From: Burkholderiales bacterium
GTDB taxonomy: Bacteria; Pseudomonadota; Gammaproteobacteria; Burkholderiales; Burkholderiaceae_E
Direction of reading: 5' to 3'
DNA: 64,000 bases
NCBI GenBank assembly: GCA_026399875.1
Contig: JAPLQF010000021.1
Coordinates: 166,170 to 230,169 of the forward strand
Below are positions 33,795 to 42,030 of this stretch, piece after piece. The notes beneath the pieces are model-generated. The model worked only from the letters and a program-made list of their open reading frames with translations, did no database searches and was not told the origin of the DNA. Both the position numbers and the translations under genes were made by a program. The first letter of the stretch is position 1. Each line of letters begins with the position of its first letter.

Positions 33795-35339
33795 ATGCAA
33801 ACCACAACTCAACTCATCACGCTCAAAGAGCTGCTCACCCGCGGTGCCGATCAGGCGACCGCAATCTCCGCGCCCGGACGCAAGCCGATGAGCTTTGCCG
33901 GGCTGCGTAAGCTGGTCGATGCCACCCGTGAGCGTCTGAACGGCCTGGGCATCGGACGCAATGATCGGGTTGCGATCGTGCTCGACAACGGCCCCGAGAT
34001 GGCTACTTGCTATATCGCCTGCGCCTGTGCGGTGACCAGTGCACCGCTCAATCCGGCGTATCGGGCCGAGGAATTCGAGTTCTATCTCACCGATCTGAAG
34101 GCTGCGGCACTGATCGTGGCCAGCGGCAGCAACACGCCTGCCCTGGAGGTGGCGATCAGGCTTGGTGTGCAGGTGATCGAGCTGACTCCGGCCGCCGATG
34201 GTTCGGCTGGTGACTTCACCCTGGCATTGCGCTCGGGTGAAACGCAGAAGGCGGCTTCGGCCTTGCTGCCCGGCCCGGCGCAGCCTGCCGATATCTCGAT
34301 GGTGCTGCACACATCGGGCACGACCTCCCGACCCAAGATTGTGCCGCTGTCGCAGGCCAATCTGTGCGCCTCGGCCAATCACATCCGTCAGACGCTGCAG
34401 CTCACGTCGACCGATTGCGGTCTGAACATCATGCCGCTCTTTCATATCCATGGTCTGATTGCCGGGGTGCTTGCGCCGCTGTCTGCCGGATCACAGGTCT
34501 TTTGCACGCCCGGCTTCAATGCACTGAAGTTTTTTGGCTGGATGGATGAGTGCAAGCCCACCTGGTACACCGCGGTGCCGACGATGCACCAGACGATTCT
34601 CGCGCGTGCCGGCAAGAATGCCGAGGTGATCGCCCGCAATCCGCTGCGATTTCTGCGCTCGTCGTCGTCCTCGATTCCGCCGCAGGTGATCCGCGAGCTC
34701 GAAGAAGTCTTTCACGCGCCGCTGATCGAGTCGTATGGCATGACCGAGGCGACTCATCAGATGGCCTCCAACCCCTTGCCTCCGGCGGTTCGCAAGCCCG
34801 GCTCGGTGGGTGTGGCAGCCGGCCCCGAAATCGCGATCATGTCCGAAGACGGCGAGCTGCTTGCCCCCGGCGGTATCGGCGAGATCGTCATCCGTGGACC
34901 GAACGTCACCGCCGGCTATGAAAGCAATCCGAAGGCCAATGCCGAGGCCTACACCAATGGCTGGTTTCGCACCGGCGACCAGGGCACGCTCGATGCCGAG
35001 GGCTACCTGTCGCTCACCGGTCGGCTGAAAGAGATCATCAACCGCGGCGGCGAGAAGATCAGCCCCCGCGAGGTCGACGAAATTCTGATGGACCATCCCG
35101 CCGTGGCGCAGGTGGTGTGCTTCGGCATGCCGCATCCTAAGCTCGGCGAAGAAGTGGCTGCAGCGATCGTGCTGCGTGAAGGTCAGCAGGCGACCGAGCG
35201 CGAACTGCAGGACTTCGTGGGCAAGCGTGCCGCCGACTTCAAGGTGCCCAAGCGAATTCTGATTCTCGACGAGATTCCGAAGGGCGCGACCGGCAAGCTG
35301 CAGCGCATTGGTCTGGCGGCAAAGCTCGGGCTCGGCTGA
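33795..35339 (+). CDS. Acyl-CoA synthetase of the oxalate-CoA ligase type
   Basis: The 514-residue enzyme has the adenylate-forming motifs: LHTSGTTSRPKIVPLSQAN (ATP loop), ESYGMTEATHQM, GWFRTGDQGTL, GRLKEIINRGGEKISPREVDEIL and the late PKGATGKLQR with the catalytic lysine. Overall it looks most like the short AAE3/PCS60 group, which includes oxalate-CoA ligases, rather than long-chain FadD; this rests on motif flavour only. It would activate a carboxylate to its CoA thioester. It lies 115 bp before tctC, so its substrate may be the carboxylate that the transporter brings in. Confidence 0.85.
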   Translation: MQTTTQLITLKELLTRGADQATAISAPGRKPMSFAGLRKLVDATRERLNGLGIGRNDRVAIVLDNGPEMATCYIACACAVTSAPLNPAYRAEEFEFYLTDLKAAALIVASGSNTPALEVAIRLGVQVIELTPAADGSAGDFTLALRSGETQKAASALLPGPAQPADISMVLHTSGTTSRPKIVPLSQANLCASANHIRQTLQLTSTDCGLNIMPLFHIHGLIAGVLAPLSAGSQVFCTPGFNALKFFGWMDECKPTWYTAVPTMHQTILARAGKNAEVIARNPLRFLRSSSSSIPPQVIRELEEVFHAPLIESYGMTEATHQMASNPLPPAVRKPGSVGVAAGPEIAIMSEDGELLAPGGIGEIVIRGPNVTAGYESNPKANAEAYTNGWFRTGDQGTLDAEGYLSLTGRLKEIINRGGEKISPREVDEILMDHPAVAQVVCFGMPHPKLGEEVAAAIVLREGQQATERELQDFVGKRAADFKVPKRILILDEIPKGATGKLQRIGLAAKLGLG

Positions 35340-35454
35340 GTTCGACGGTTGCTTCCGTTGCTTTGAACGGCGCATGACCGCTGTTTGATTCCCTGATGTT
35401 GGTGCCGGAAGGTGCCGTGCCCTTGTGATCGATTACGAAAAATCTGGAGATTTC

Positions 35455-36465
35455 ATGAACGCTTCGACCTTTCGATATCTGACAGCCGGTGCAGCGTTTG
35501 CGCTCGCGTCACTGACCAGCAGCATTGCACAGGCTCAGGCGTGGGAGCCGGCCAAGCCGATCGAGTTCGTCGTGCCCGCCGGCACGGGCGGCGGCGCTGA
35601 CCAGATGGCGCGTTTCATCCAGGGCGTGGTGGCAAAGAACAACCTCAGCAAGCAGCCGATCATCGTGGTCAACAAGTCGGGCGGCGCCGGCGCCGAAGGC
35701 TTTCTGGCCATCAAGGGCGCTGCCGGCGATCCGCACAAGATCGTGATCACGCTGTCGAATCTGTTCACCACGCCGCTTGCCACCGGCGTGCCTTTCAACT
35801 GGCGTGACCTCACGCCGGTGACCATGCTGGCCCTGGACGAGTTCGTGCTGTGGGTCAATGAAGAGTCGCCCCACAAGACGCCCAAAGCCTTCTTCGATGC
35901 GCTCAAGGCCCAGCCCTCCAATACTCTGAAGATGGGCGGCACCGGGTCGAAGCAGGAAGACCAGATCATCGCTGTGATGATGGAGAAGGCGGCCGGCAAG
36001 AAGATGACCTACATCCCCTTCAAGGGTGGTGGCGATGTCGCGGTGCAGCTGGTCGGCAATCACATCGATGCCACGGTGAACAATCCGATCGAGGCCGAGT
36101 CGCACTGGCGCGCCGGCAAGCTGCGGGCGCTGTGCGTGATGGACAAAGACAGGATGCCCTATAGCGCCAAGGTCACCACCACGCAGTCCTGGGCCGATAT
36201 CCCGACCTGTGCCTCGGCCGGCATTCCGGTCGAGTATGTGATGCTGCGAGGCATCTTCATGCCGCCAGGCGTCAAGCCCGAGCAGGTGGCCTACTACCTT
36301 GATCTGTTCAAGAAAGTGCGTGCGCTGCCCGAGTGGAAGGAGTTCATGGACAAGGGCGCTTTCAAGCAGACCACAATGAGCGGCCAGGAGTTCTTCGATT
36401 GGCTCGGGCGCAATGAGCAGCTTCACCGCGTTCTGATGAAAGAAGCTGGCTTCATGGCCAACTGA
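35455..36465 (+). CDS. TctC/Bug-family periplasmic carboxylate-binding protein
   Basis: The 336-residue protein has a signal peptide (MNASTFRYLTAGAAFALASLTSSIAQAQA), then the Bug fold: WEPAKPIEFVVPAGTGGGADQMARFIQ, IIVVNKSGGAGAEGFLAIKGA, FNWRDLTPVTMLALDEFVLWV and HIDATVNNPIEAESHWRAGKLRALCV. It captures a small carboxylate in the periplasm for the TctA/TctB permease. ATG 35455, preceded by CTGGAGA, is preferred to the upstream start at 35425 because it gives a clean signal peptide. An intrinsic terminator follows directly, which would let the receptor be made in excess over the membrane subunits. Confidence 0.92.
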   Translation: MNASTFRYLTAGAAFALASLTSSIAQAQAWEPAKPIEFVVPAGTGGGADQMARFIQGVVAKNNLSKQPIIVVNKSGGAGAEGFLAIKGAAGDPHKIVITLSNLFTTPLATGVPFNWRDLTPVTMLALDEFVLWVNEESPHKTPKAFFDALKAQPSNTLKMGGTGSKQEDQIIAVMMEKAAGKKMTYIPFKGGGDVAVQLVGNHIDATVNNPIEAESHWRAGKLRALCVMDKDRMPYSAKVTTTQSWADIPTCASAGIPVEYVMLRGIFMPPGVKPEQVAYYLDLFKKVRALPEWKEFMDKGAFKQTTMSGQEFFDWLGRNEQLHRVLMKEAGFMAN

Positions 36466-36475
36466 TCGATCCCGA

Positions 36476-36500
36476 CAGGGGCCGGCCGGCCCCTGTTTTT
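36476..36500 (+). terminator. Intrinsic terminator/attenuator between tctC and tctB
   Basis: A 20-bp perfect palindrome (CAGGGGCCGG/CCGGCCCCTG, 36476-36495) is followed by TTTTT (36496-36500), ending directly before the first tctB ATG. The palindrome leaves little loop, but GGCC can form it. Partial termination here would set a high receptor-to-permease ratio. Confidence 0.85.
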
Positions 36501-37049
36501 ATGATGACCTCGCCTGTGAAGCTCGTGATGCAAGAATCAGATTCCAATCAAACCATGGCGTCGGAGCCCCGATCGGTCAGCGTCCGCTGGCCGGAGGTCC
36601 TGACGGCTCTGATGCTGATGGGCATCGCCGCGATGGTGATCATCGACAGTCTTCGGGTGGGTGCAGGCTGGGCCGAGGATGGCCCGCGCGCCGGTTATTT
36701 CCCCTTCTACATTGGCCTGATCCTGATGGCCGCAAGCACCTGGATCCTGATCAGTCAGCTTCGCAAATGGAATGCGAGTAATGCCGAGTTCGCCGACCGT
36801 GAGCAACTCGGGCGAGTGGTCTCCATTTTCATTCCGATGGTTGTTTTCGTGGCCGGTATCGCGGTGCTCGGCATCTATGTCTCTTCAGCCCTGCTGATTG
36901 CCTACTTCATGGTTCGCTACGGCAAGAACAAGCCCTGGCTGACCGCGCTGGTGTCGCTCGGCGTGCCGTTGCTGCTCTTTGCGGTGTTCGAGCGCTGGTT
37001 TCTGGTGCTCCTTCCCAAAGGGCCACTCGAACAGCTGCTGGGTTTCTGA
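36501..37049 (+). CDS. TctB-type small permease subunit
   Basis: The 182-residue protein has four to five membrane helices (VLTALMLMGIAAMVIIDSL; YFPFYIGLILMAASTWILI; VVSIFIPMVVFVAGIAVLG; SALLIAYFMV; ALVSLGVPLLLFAVFERWF), the layout of TctB of tripartite tricarboxylate transporters. The conserved segment W...GPRAGYFPFYIGLIL is present. ATG 36501 touches the T-tract of the terminator and has no room for a ribosome site, so translation more likely begins at ATG 36528 (MQESDSN) or 36555 (MASEPRS); the longest frame is given. It is followed 15 bp later by tctA. Confidence 0.85.
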   Translation: MMTSPVKLVMQESDSNQTMASEPRSVSVRWPEVLTALMLMGIAAMVIIDSLRVGAGWAEDGPRAGYFPFYIGLILMAASTWILISQLRKWNASNAEFADREQLGRVVSIFIPMVVFVAGIAVLGIYVSSALLIAYFMVRYGKNKPWLTALVSLGVPLLLFAVFERWFLVLLPKGPLEQLLGF

Positions 37050-37064
37050 GGCGAGCCGACGACC

Positions 37065-38588
37065 ATGCAAGAACTTCTCGATCTCGGCCACGGTTTTTCG
37101 GTGGCACTTACATTGCCGAACATCGGCTACATGGTGATCGGCATCCTGCTGGGTGTACTGATCGGCGTGCTGCCCGGCCTGGGCGGTGCAAACGGCGTGG
37201 CGATTCTCCTGCCGCTCACCTTCTCGATGAATCCGACCTCGGCGATCATCATGCTGTCGTGCATCTACTGGGGTGCACTCTTCGGCGGGGCGATCACCTC
37301 GATCCTGTTCAACATCCCGGGTGAGCCCTGGTCGGTGGCGACCACCTTCGACGGCTTTCCGATGGCGCAGCAGGGCAAGGCGGCGCAGGCGCTTACCGCG
37401 GCCTTCACCTCGTCCTTTGTCGGCGCGCTCTTTGCGGTCCTGCTGATCACTTTCCTGGCACCGGTGCTTGCCCGATTTGCGCTGAAATTCGGTCCGCCTG
37501 AATTCTTTGCGGTGCAGCTGCTGACCTTCTGCAGTTTCGTGGGCATGAGCAAGGAGGCGCCGGCCAAGACCCTTGCCGCGATGATGCTGGGTTTTGCGCT
37601 GGCAGCAGTCGGCATGGACTCGGTGACCGGCCAGCTGCGCATGACCTATGGCGTACCAGATCTGCTCAAGGGCTTTGATTTCCTGATTGCAGTGATTGGC
37701 CTCTTTGGTATCGGCGAGATCCTGCTCACCATGGAAGAGGGTCTGGCCTTCAAGGGCAAGAGCGCCAGGATCAGCGTCAAGGTGGTCTGGCAGACCTGGG
37801 GCCAGCTGCTGAGGCACTGGCCGCTCTTTTTGCGCTCGATGGCGATCGGCTGCTGGATGGGCATCACCCCGGGCGGTGCCACACCGGCGTCTTTCATGAG
37901 CTATGGCATGGCGCGGCGCGTTTCCCGCGATCCGTCGAGCTTCGGCAAAGGGCGCATCGAGGGCGTGATCGCGCCCGAGACCGCTGCGCATGCGGCCGGC
38001 ACCTCGGCGCTGCTGCCGATGCTCACGCTCGGCATTCCGGGCTCACCCACGGCGGCGGTGCTGCTCGGCGGCCTGCTGATCTGGGGCCTGCAGCCGGGTC
38101 CGATGCTGTTCATCGAGCAGAAGGATTTCGTCTGGGGACTGATTGCTTCGATGTACCTCGGCAATCTGGTGGGTCTGATCGTGGTGCTCACCACAGTGCC
38201 CTGGTGGGCGGCCATCCTGCGCATCCCGTTCGCGGTGATTGCGCCGGTGATCATTGCGATCTGCGCGGTCGGTGCCTACACCGTCCATTCGTCGATGTTC
38301 GATGTCGTGCTGATGCTGGTCTTCGGCGTGGTGGGCTATGTTTTTAAGAAGCTCAGTTATCCGCTTGCGCCGCTGGTGCTGGCATTGGTGCTGGGTGACA
38401 TGGCCGAGGCGAGTTTCCGCCAGTCGATGCTGCTGTCTCAGGGCAAGCTGTCGGTGTTCTGGTCGAATCCGCTGGTGGGCACACTCACCAGCGTTGCGCT
38501 GCTGATGCTGCTGTGGCCGGTGCTGTCGTCGCTGGCGAGAGGTCTTTCCTCGGGCAGCCGTCGCGCCGATCTGGGAGCAAAACCGTGA
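37065..38588 (+). CDS. TctA-type large permease subunit
   Basis: The 507-residue membrane protein has about eleven to twelve helices and the TctA signatures GVLIGVLPGLGGANGVAILLPLTFSMNPTSAIIMLSCIYWGALFGGAITSILFNIPGEPWSVATTFDG and, in the second half, IAPETAAHAAGTSALLPMLTLGIPGSPTAAVLLGGLLIWGLQPGP. These repeated segments form the transport path; uptake is driven by an ion gradient. The stop overlaps the GTG start of the next gene (GTGA), tying a soluble dehydrogenase to the transporter. Confidence 0.94.
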   Translation: MQELLDLGHGFSVALTLPNIGYMVIGILLGVLIGVLPGLGGANGVAILLPLTFSMNPTSAIIMLSCIYWGALFGGAITSILFNIPGEPWSVATTFDGFPMAQQGKAAQALTAAFTSSFVGALFAVLLITFLAPVLARFALKFGPPEFFAVQLLTFCSFVGMSKEAPAKTLAAMMLGFALAAVGMDSVTGQLRMTYGVPDLLKGFDFLIAVIGLFGIGEILLTMEEGLAFKGKSARISVKVVWQTWGQLLRHWPLFLRSMAIGCWMGITPGGATPASFMSYGMARRVSRDPSSFGKGRIEGVIAPETAAHAAGTSALLPMLTLGIPGSPTAAVLLGGLLIWGLQPGPMLFIEQKDFVWGLIASMYLGNLVGLIVVLTTVPWWAAILRIPFAVIAPVIIAICAVGAYTVHSSMFDVVLMLVFGVVGYVFKKLSYPLAPLVLALVLGDMAEASFRQSMLLSQGKLSVFWSNPLVGTLTSVALLMLLWPVLSSLARGLSSGSRRADLGAKP

Positions 38589-39595
38589 AAATTGCGGTTG
38601 TCGGCGCGGGGGCCATTGGTGGCTACCTTGGTGCCAAGCTCGCCATCGCGGGTGAAGACGTCACCTTCATTGCCCGCAACAAGAACCTCGAGGCGATCAA
38701 TGCCAATGGGTTTCGCCTGATCCTCGAAGACGGCTCGCAGGCCCATGCACCCACCGCGCGTGCGGTGCAAAAGCCGGCTGATGCCGGTCCTCAGGATGTT
38801 GTGCTTCTGACGGTCAAGGCCCATCATGTCGCCGATCTGCTGCCCGATCTGCGTGGCCTCTTCGGTCCTCAGACCATGGTGGTCACCATGATCAACGGCA
38901 TGCCCTGGTGGTACTTCCAGCGCCTGGGCGGCACCTGGGAGGGCAGGGTGCTCGAGAGCGTCGATCCGGGTGGGCGCATCGCTGCTCAGATCGAACCCGA
39001 GCGCATCATCGGCAGCGTGGTCTATCCGGCAAGCGAACTGGTCGCGCCCGGGGTGGTGCGGGTGATCGAAGGCAACCGCTTTACCCTGGGCGAACTCGAC
39101 GGCAGCCGCAGCGAACGGATCGACGGTCTGTCGCAGGCCATGATCCGGGCGGGTTTCAAGTCGCCGGTCTCCAAGGACATCCGCAGTGAGATCTGGGTCA
39201 AACTCTGGGGCAATCTGAGCTTCAATCCGATTTCGGCGCTCACTCATTCGACGCTGGTCGACATCTGTCAGTTCGCGCCGACCCGTGCCCTGGCGGCGGC
39301 GATGATGACCGAAGCACAGGCGATCGGTGAAAAGCTCGGCGTCGAATTCAAAGTGTCGCTCGACAAGCGCATCGCCGGCGCCGAGGCGGTCGGCGCGCAC
39401 AAGACCTCGATGCTGCAGGATGTCGAGCATGGTCGGGCGATCGAACTCGAAGCCCTGGTGGGTTCGGTGGTCGAGCTTGGCCGCATCACCGCAACCCCCA
39501 CCCCGACGATCGACGCGGTGTATGCGCTGGCCAGTCTGCTGGCCCGAAACCTTGCTGTTCAGCGTGGCAAGCTGGTGGTTTCACCGATCGACTGA
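38585..39595 (+). CDS. Ketopantoate reductase-family dehydrogenase (ApbA/PanE)
   Basis: The 336-residue protein starts at GTG 38585 inside the tctA stop, giving MKIAVVGAGAIGGYLGAKLAIAGEDV, a Rossmann NAD(P) motif. ApbA features follow: LLTVKAHHVADLL, MINGMPWWYF, KDIRSEIWVKLWGNLSFNPISALTHST and KTSMLQDVEHGRAIELEALVGSVVELGR. Family members reduce 2-keto acids, not only ketopantoate. As the gene is coupled to a carboxylate transporter and a CoA ligase, a catabolic 2-hydroxy/2-keto acid role is more likely than pantothenate synthesis. The longer frame from 38513 lies inside tctA. Confidence 0.88.
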   Translation: MKIAVVGAGAIGGYLGAKLAIAGEDVTFIARNKNLEAINANGFRLILEDGSQAHAPTARAVQKPADAGPQDVVLLTVKAHHVADLLPDLRGLFGPQTMVVTMINGMPWWYFQRLGGTWEGRVLESVDPGGRIAAQIEPERIIGSVVYPASELVAPGVVRVIEGNRFTLGELDGSRSERIDGLSQAMIRAGFKSPVSKDIRSEIWVKLWGNLSFNPISALTHSTLVDICQFAPTRALAAAMMTEAQAIGEKLGVEFKVSLDKRIAGAEAVGAHKTSMLQDVEHGRAIELEALVGSVVELGRITATPTPTIDAVYALASLLARNLAVQRGKLVVSPID

Positions 39596-39643
39596 CCGGC
39601 GATCATCGACCGTTCGCTCGAATAATCATGACGGAGACACACC

Positions 39644-40441
39644 ATGACCCAGACCACTGATAAACCGATCGCCAAAGCGGTTGCCGCCGCGACCATCATG
39701 TTGCTGCGCGACGGCCCCCAGGGGCTCGAAGTCTTCATGGTCGTGCGCCACCACCAGATCGATTTCGCGTCCGGGGCGCTGGTGTTTCCGGGTGGCAAGG
39801 TCGATCCACAGGATTCGGATGAGCGCGTGGTCAGTCGGCTCGCCGCATACGAGAAGCAGACCGTTGAGCAGTCGGTGCTGCGCGCCGCTGCAATTCGCGA
39901 GGTCTTTGAAGAGTCCGGCATCCTGCTGGCAAGGCGGCGCAGCGGCACGCCGATTGCGGCCGCCGAGATTCCGGATGCCTGGCGCGACGGGCTCAATGCC
40001 CAGTCCCTGACGCTCGGCGATCTGGTCGACGAGGGCGATCTGCACCTGGCCTGCGACGATCTCGCGCATTTCGCCCACTGGATCACCCCCGAGATGATGC
40101 CCAAGCGCTTCGACACGCATTTCTATCTGGCGCGTGGCCCGCACGATCAGGTCGCCGGCCATGATGGTCATGAGAATGTCGACTCGGTCTGGATCCGGCC
40201 ACAGCAGGTGGTTGAGGATGCGGCCAACAAGACCCGTACGGTGATCTTCCCGACGCTTTGCAATGTGATCAGGCTGGCGCAGTACGACAGCGTCGAAGCG
40301 GCCTTTGCCGGCACGCAGCAATCGCAAGTCGTGCCGATCACGCCCTGGATGGAAAAGCGCGACGACGGCCGCTATGTCTGCATTCCGAAAGATGCCGGCT
40401 ACACGCTGACCGAGCAGAAGTCGGGTGATCGGCCGGCGTAA
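39644..40441 (+). CDS. Nudix hydrolase with an interrupted Nudix box (NUDT19-like)
   Basis: The 265-residue protein has the start of a Nudix box in GALVFPGGKVD and the end in AAIREVFEESGILL, but about 30 residues (DPQDSDERVVSRLAAYEKQTVEQSVLR) lie between, as in the NUDT19/NUDT8-like group, which includes CoA diphosphatases. The REVFEES glutamates that bind metal are kept. The C-terminal half (ITPEMMPKRFDTHFYLA, DSVWIRPQQVV) is typical of that group. Hydrolysis of CoA or acyl-CoA to 3',5'-ADP and phosphopantetheine is a reasonable guess. GGAG lies 10 nt before ATG 39644. It follows the PanE-like gene by 48 bp. Confidence 0.85.
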   Translation: MTQTTDKPIAKAVAAATIMLLRDGPQGLEVFMVVRHHQIDFASGALVFPGGKVDPQDSDERVVSRLAAYEKQTVEQSVLRAAAIREVFEESGILLARRRSGTPIAAAEIPDAWRDGLNAQSLTLGDLVDEGDLHLACDDLAHFAHWITPEMMPKRFDTHFYLARGPHDQVAGHDGHENVDSVWIRPQQVVEDAANKTRTVIFPTLCNVIRLAQYDSVEAAFAGTQQSQVVPITPWMEKRDDGRYVCIPKDAGYTLTEQKSGDRPA

Positions 40442-40451
40442 GCCGCAAGCG

Positions 40452-40493
40452 CAGGGCGCTCACGCGGCGCCCTGATCGCAGGGCTTGCAGCCC
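40452..40493. terminator. Two hairpins between convergent genes
   Basis: CAGGGCGC (40452-40459) pairs with GCGCCCTG (40467-40474), and GGGCT (40481-40485) with AGCCC (40489-40493). They fill the 55-bp gap between the Nudix and FAH genes. There is no T-tract, but the tail-to-tail position suggests a shared transcript end. Confidence 0.5.
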
Positions 40494-40496
40494 GAA

Positions 40497-41273
40497 TCAG
40501 CCGGCTGACGCCCCGTACACATTCGACAGCGTACCGATCCCCTCGATCGTCACCTCGACCCGTGCGCCAGGCTTCATCGGCAGCACGCCGAGCGAGGTGC
40601 CGCACAGGATCACGTCGCCGGCTTCGAGCGTCACGTCGTGTGAGAGCCTTGCCACCAGCTCGTGCGGCGAAAAAAACATGTCTGACAAGGGATAGTTCTG
40701 GCGTTCGCGGCCGTCGACCGTGGTTTTGACACTGCCGGCTGCGGGGTCGAACTCGGTGTCGATCACCGGGCCAAAGACGCCGAAGCCGTCGAAGCCTTTG
40801 GCCCGCGACCACTGAGGGAAGGACGGGTCTCGCTGCAGCAGTTCGATCGCGGTGACGTCGTTGGCACAGCTGTAGCCCAGGATGGATGCTTTGGCCTGAT
40901 CGGCATTGATCGCCCGGGTGCGTCGGCTGATGATGATCGCAAGCTCCCCTTCATAGGCAACCCGACCGTCATAGCCGCTTGGCAAAGGGATCGGCTGCTG
41001 GTGTGCCGCGAAGCTGTTGGGTGACTTGAGGAACCATAACGGCTCTTGCGGCCTGGTCCAGCCGTTCTTGGCAGCCGAGGCTGCGAAGTTGTTCCAGAGT
41101 GCCAGCATCTTGCTCGGCTGGCAGGGCGCAAGCCATTCGAGCTCAGCCAGCGGCAGACGTCGGCCGCTTGCCCGGTACTCACCAAAAGGCGAGCCGTCCA
41201 CCAGCACGGCCTCATCGCCCTCCATCCATCCCCATGTGTCAGTGCCGTTATCGCGGCAACGCAGCCATTTCAT
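40497..41273 (-). CDS. Fumarylacetoacetate hydrolase-family protein
   Basis: The 258-residue protein has the FAH-superfamily metal and active-site segments: YDGRVAYEGELAIIISR, ILGYSCANDVTA, RAKGFDGFGVFGPVI, and the late AGDVILCGTSLGVLPMKPGARVEVTIEGIGTLSN. Members cleave C-C bonds in, or hydrate, acylpyruvate-like and 2-oxo-hept-3-ene-dioate substrates with Mg2+. The exact substrate cannot be read from the sequence. ATG 41273 gives the usual short N-terminal domain MKWLRCRDNGTDTWGWMEGDEAVLVDGSPFG; the frame to 41384 adds an arginine-rich filler. It stands alone, convergent with the Nudix gene. Confidence 0.9.
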   Translation of the reverse strand: MKWLRCRDNGTDTWGWMEGDEAVLVDGSPFGEYRASGRRLPLAELEWLAPCQPSKMLALWNNFAASAAKNGWTRPQEPLWFLKSPNSFAAHQQPIPLPSGYDGRVAYEGELAIIISRRTRAINADQAKASILGYSCANDVTAIELLQRDPSFPQWSRAKGFDGFGVFGPVIDTEFDPAAGSVKTTVDGRERQNYPLSDMFFSPHELVARLSHDVTLEAGDVILCGTSLGVLPMKPGARVEVTIEGIGTLSNVYGASAG

Positions 41274-41340
41274 CGAACCGATCTCCCTGCGCCCACGCGG
41301 CGCGATCAGGCTCGATTCTAGCGCTGCGCCCAGCGCAGGC

Positions 41341-42030
41341 TCAGAAGCGGATTGTCGTTGCCGGCGATTGGGGCGCCGCCGCATTCGGGGGCTGAAACGG
41401 ATTTTTCGGCTCGATGATCCGCGGCGCGGACTCGATTGCGACCGTGTTGCCCGCCGCAGCAGGGCCGCCCTGGTTGTCGCTCGGGCGCGCTGCGGCAGCG
41501 TTGGCCGAAGCCGGCGCCATGCTCTGTGCGGGCTGGGGGCGATAGCCTGCGGGGAGCATCGATTTCGCCGGATAGCCTGCCGCGTCGAGCAGGCTGCCCC
41601 ACTGGCTCTGCTCGAAACCGGTGTTGTGCTCGCGCCCTACACCCAGGGTCGGGAATCTCAGCTCGGTCAACCCGGCGGCGCGAAAGGCATCGGCATCGGC
41701 CGAGGTCTTGACCGTCTTTTCGGAATACGGGATGCCGCGTCCGCTGAGAAAGCTGCGCGCCTGCTGACAGGGCGAGCAATCGCTGGTTGTGTAGAGCACG
41801 ACCGGATACTTCGCGGCAATCGGTCCAAGGCCGGCCAGGTTCGATTTGTTGTCCGGTTTGGCCGCAGTCGGGCCAGCCAGCGTCGCAGCCGTGATGCCTG
41901 GCGGCGGCGGGCTGTCGCTGTAGACGACCTTGCCGTCAGGGCCGGTCCATTTGTACTGGGCTTGCGCCGGTAATCCGAATGCGGCAAGGCCGATCAGAAG
42001 GATGATTTTTGAGCAGCTAGGCAGGTGCAT
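41341..42030 (-). CDS. Exported DUF4124-glutaredoxin-like fusion protein
   Basis: The 229-residue protein has a signal peptide (KIILLIGLAAFGLPAQAQ), a DUF4124 domain (YKWTGPDGKVVYSDSPPPPG), then a glutaredoxin-like domain with a C-S-P-C redox pair in VVLYTTSDCSPCQQARSFLSGRGIPY and the cis-Pro segment LRFPTLGVG. The last 70 residues are Pro/Ala/Gln-rich and disordered. It should be a periplasmic thiol-disulfide protein, not the cytosolic GrxC. The start at ATG 42030 overlaps the prlC end by 14 bp on the same strand, so it is probably the second gene after prlC. Confidence 0.83.
   Translation of the reverse strand: MHLPSCSKIILLIGLAAFGLPAQAQYKWTGPDGKVVYSDSPPPPGITAATLAGPTAAKPDNKSNLAGLGPIAAKYPVVLYTTSDCSPCQQARSFLSGRGIPYSEKTVKTSADADAFRAAGLTELRFPTLGVGREHNTGFEQSQWGSLLDAAGYPAKSMLPAGYRPQPAQSMAPASANAAAARPSDNQGGPAAAGNTVAIESAPRIIEPKNPFQPPNAAAPQSPATTIRF

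Noticed and set aside
34491..35375. 294-codon minus-strand frame over the CoA ligase
   Set aside because: Antisense to the conserved ligase motifs; no independent support.
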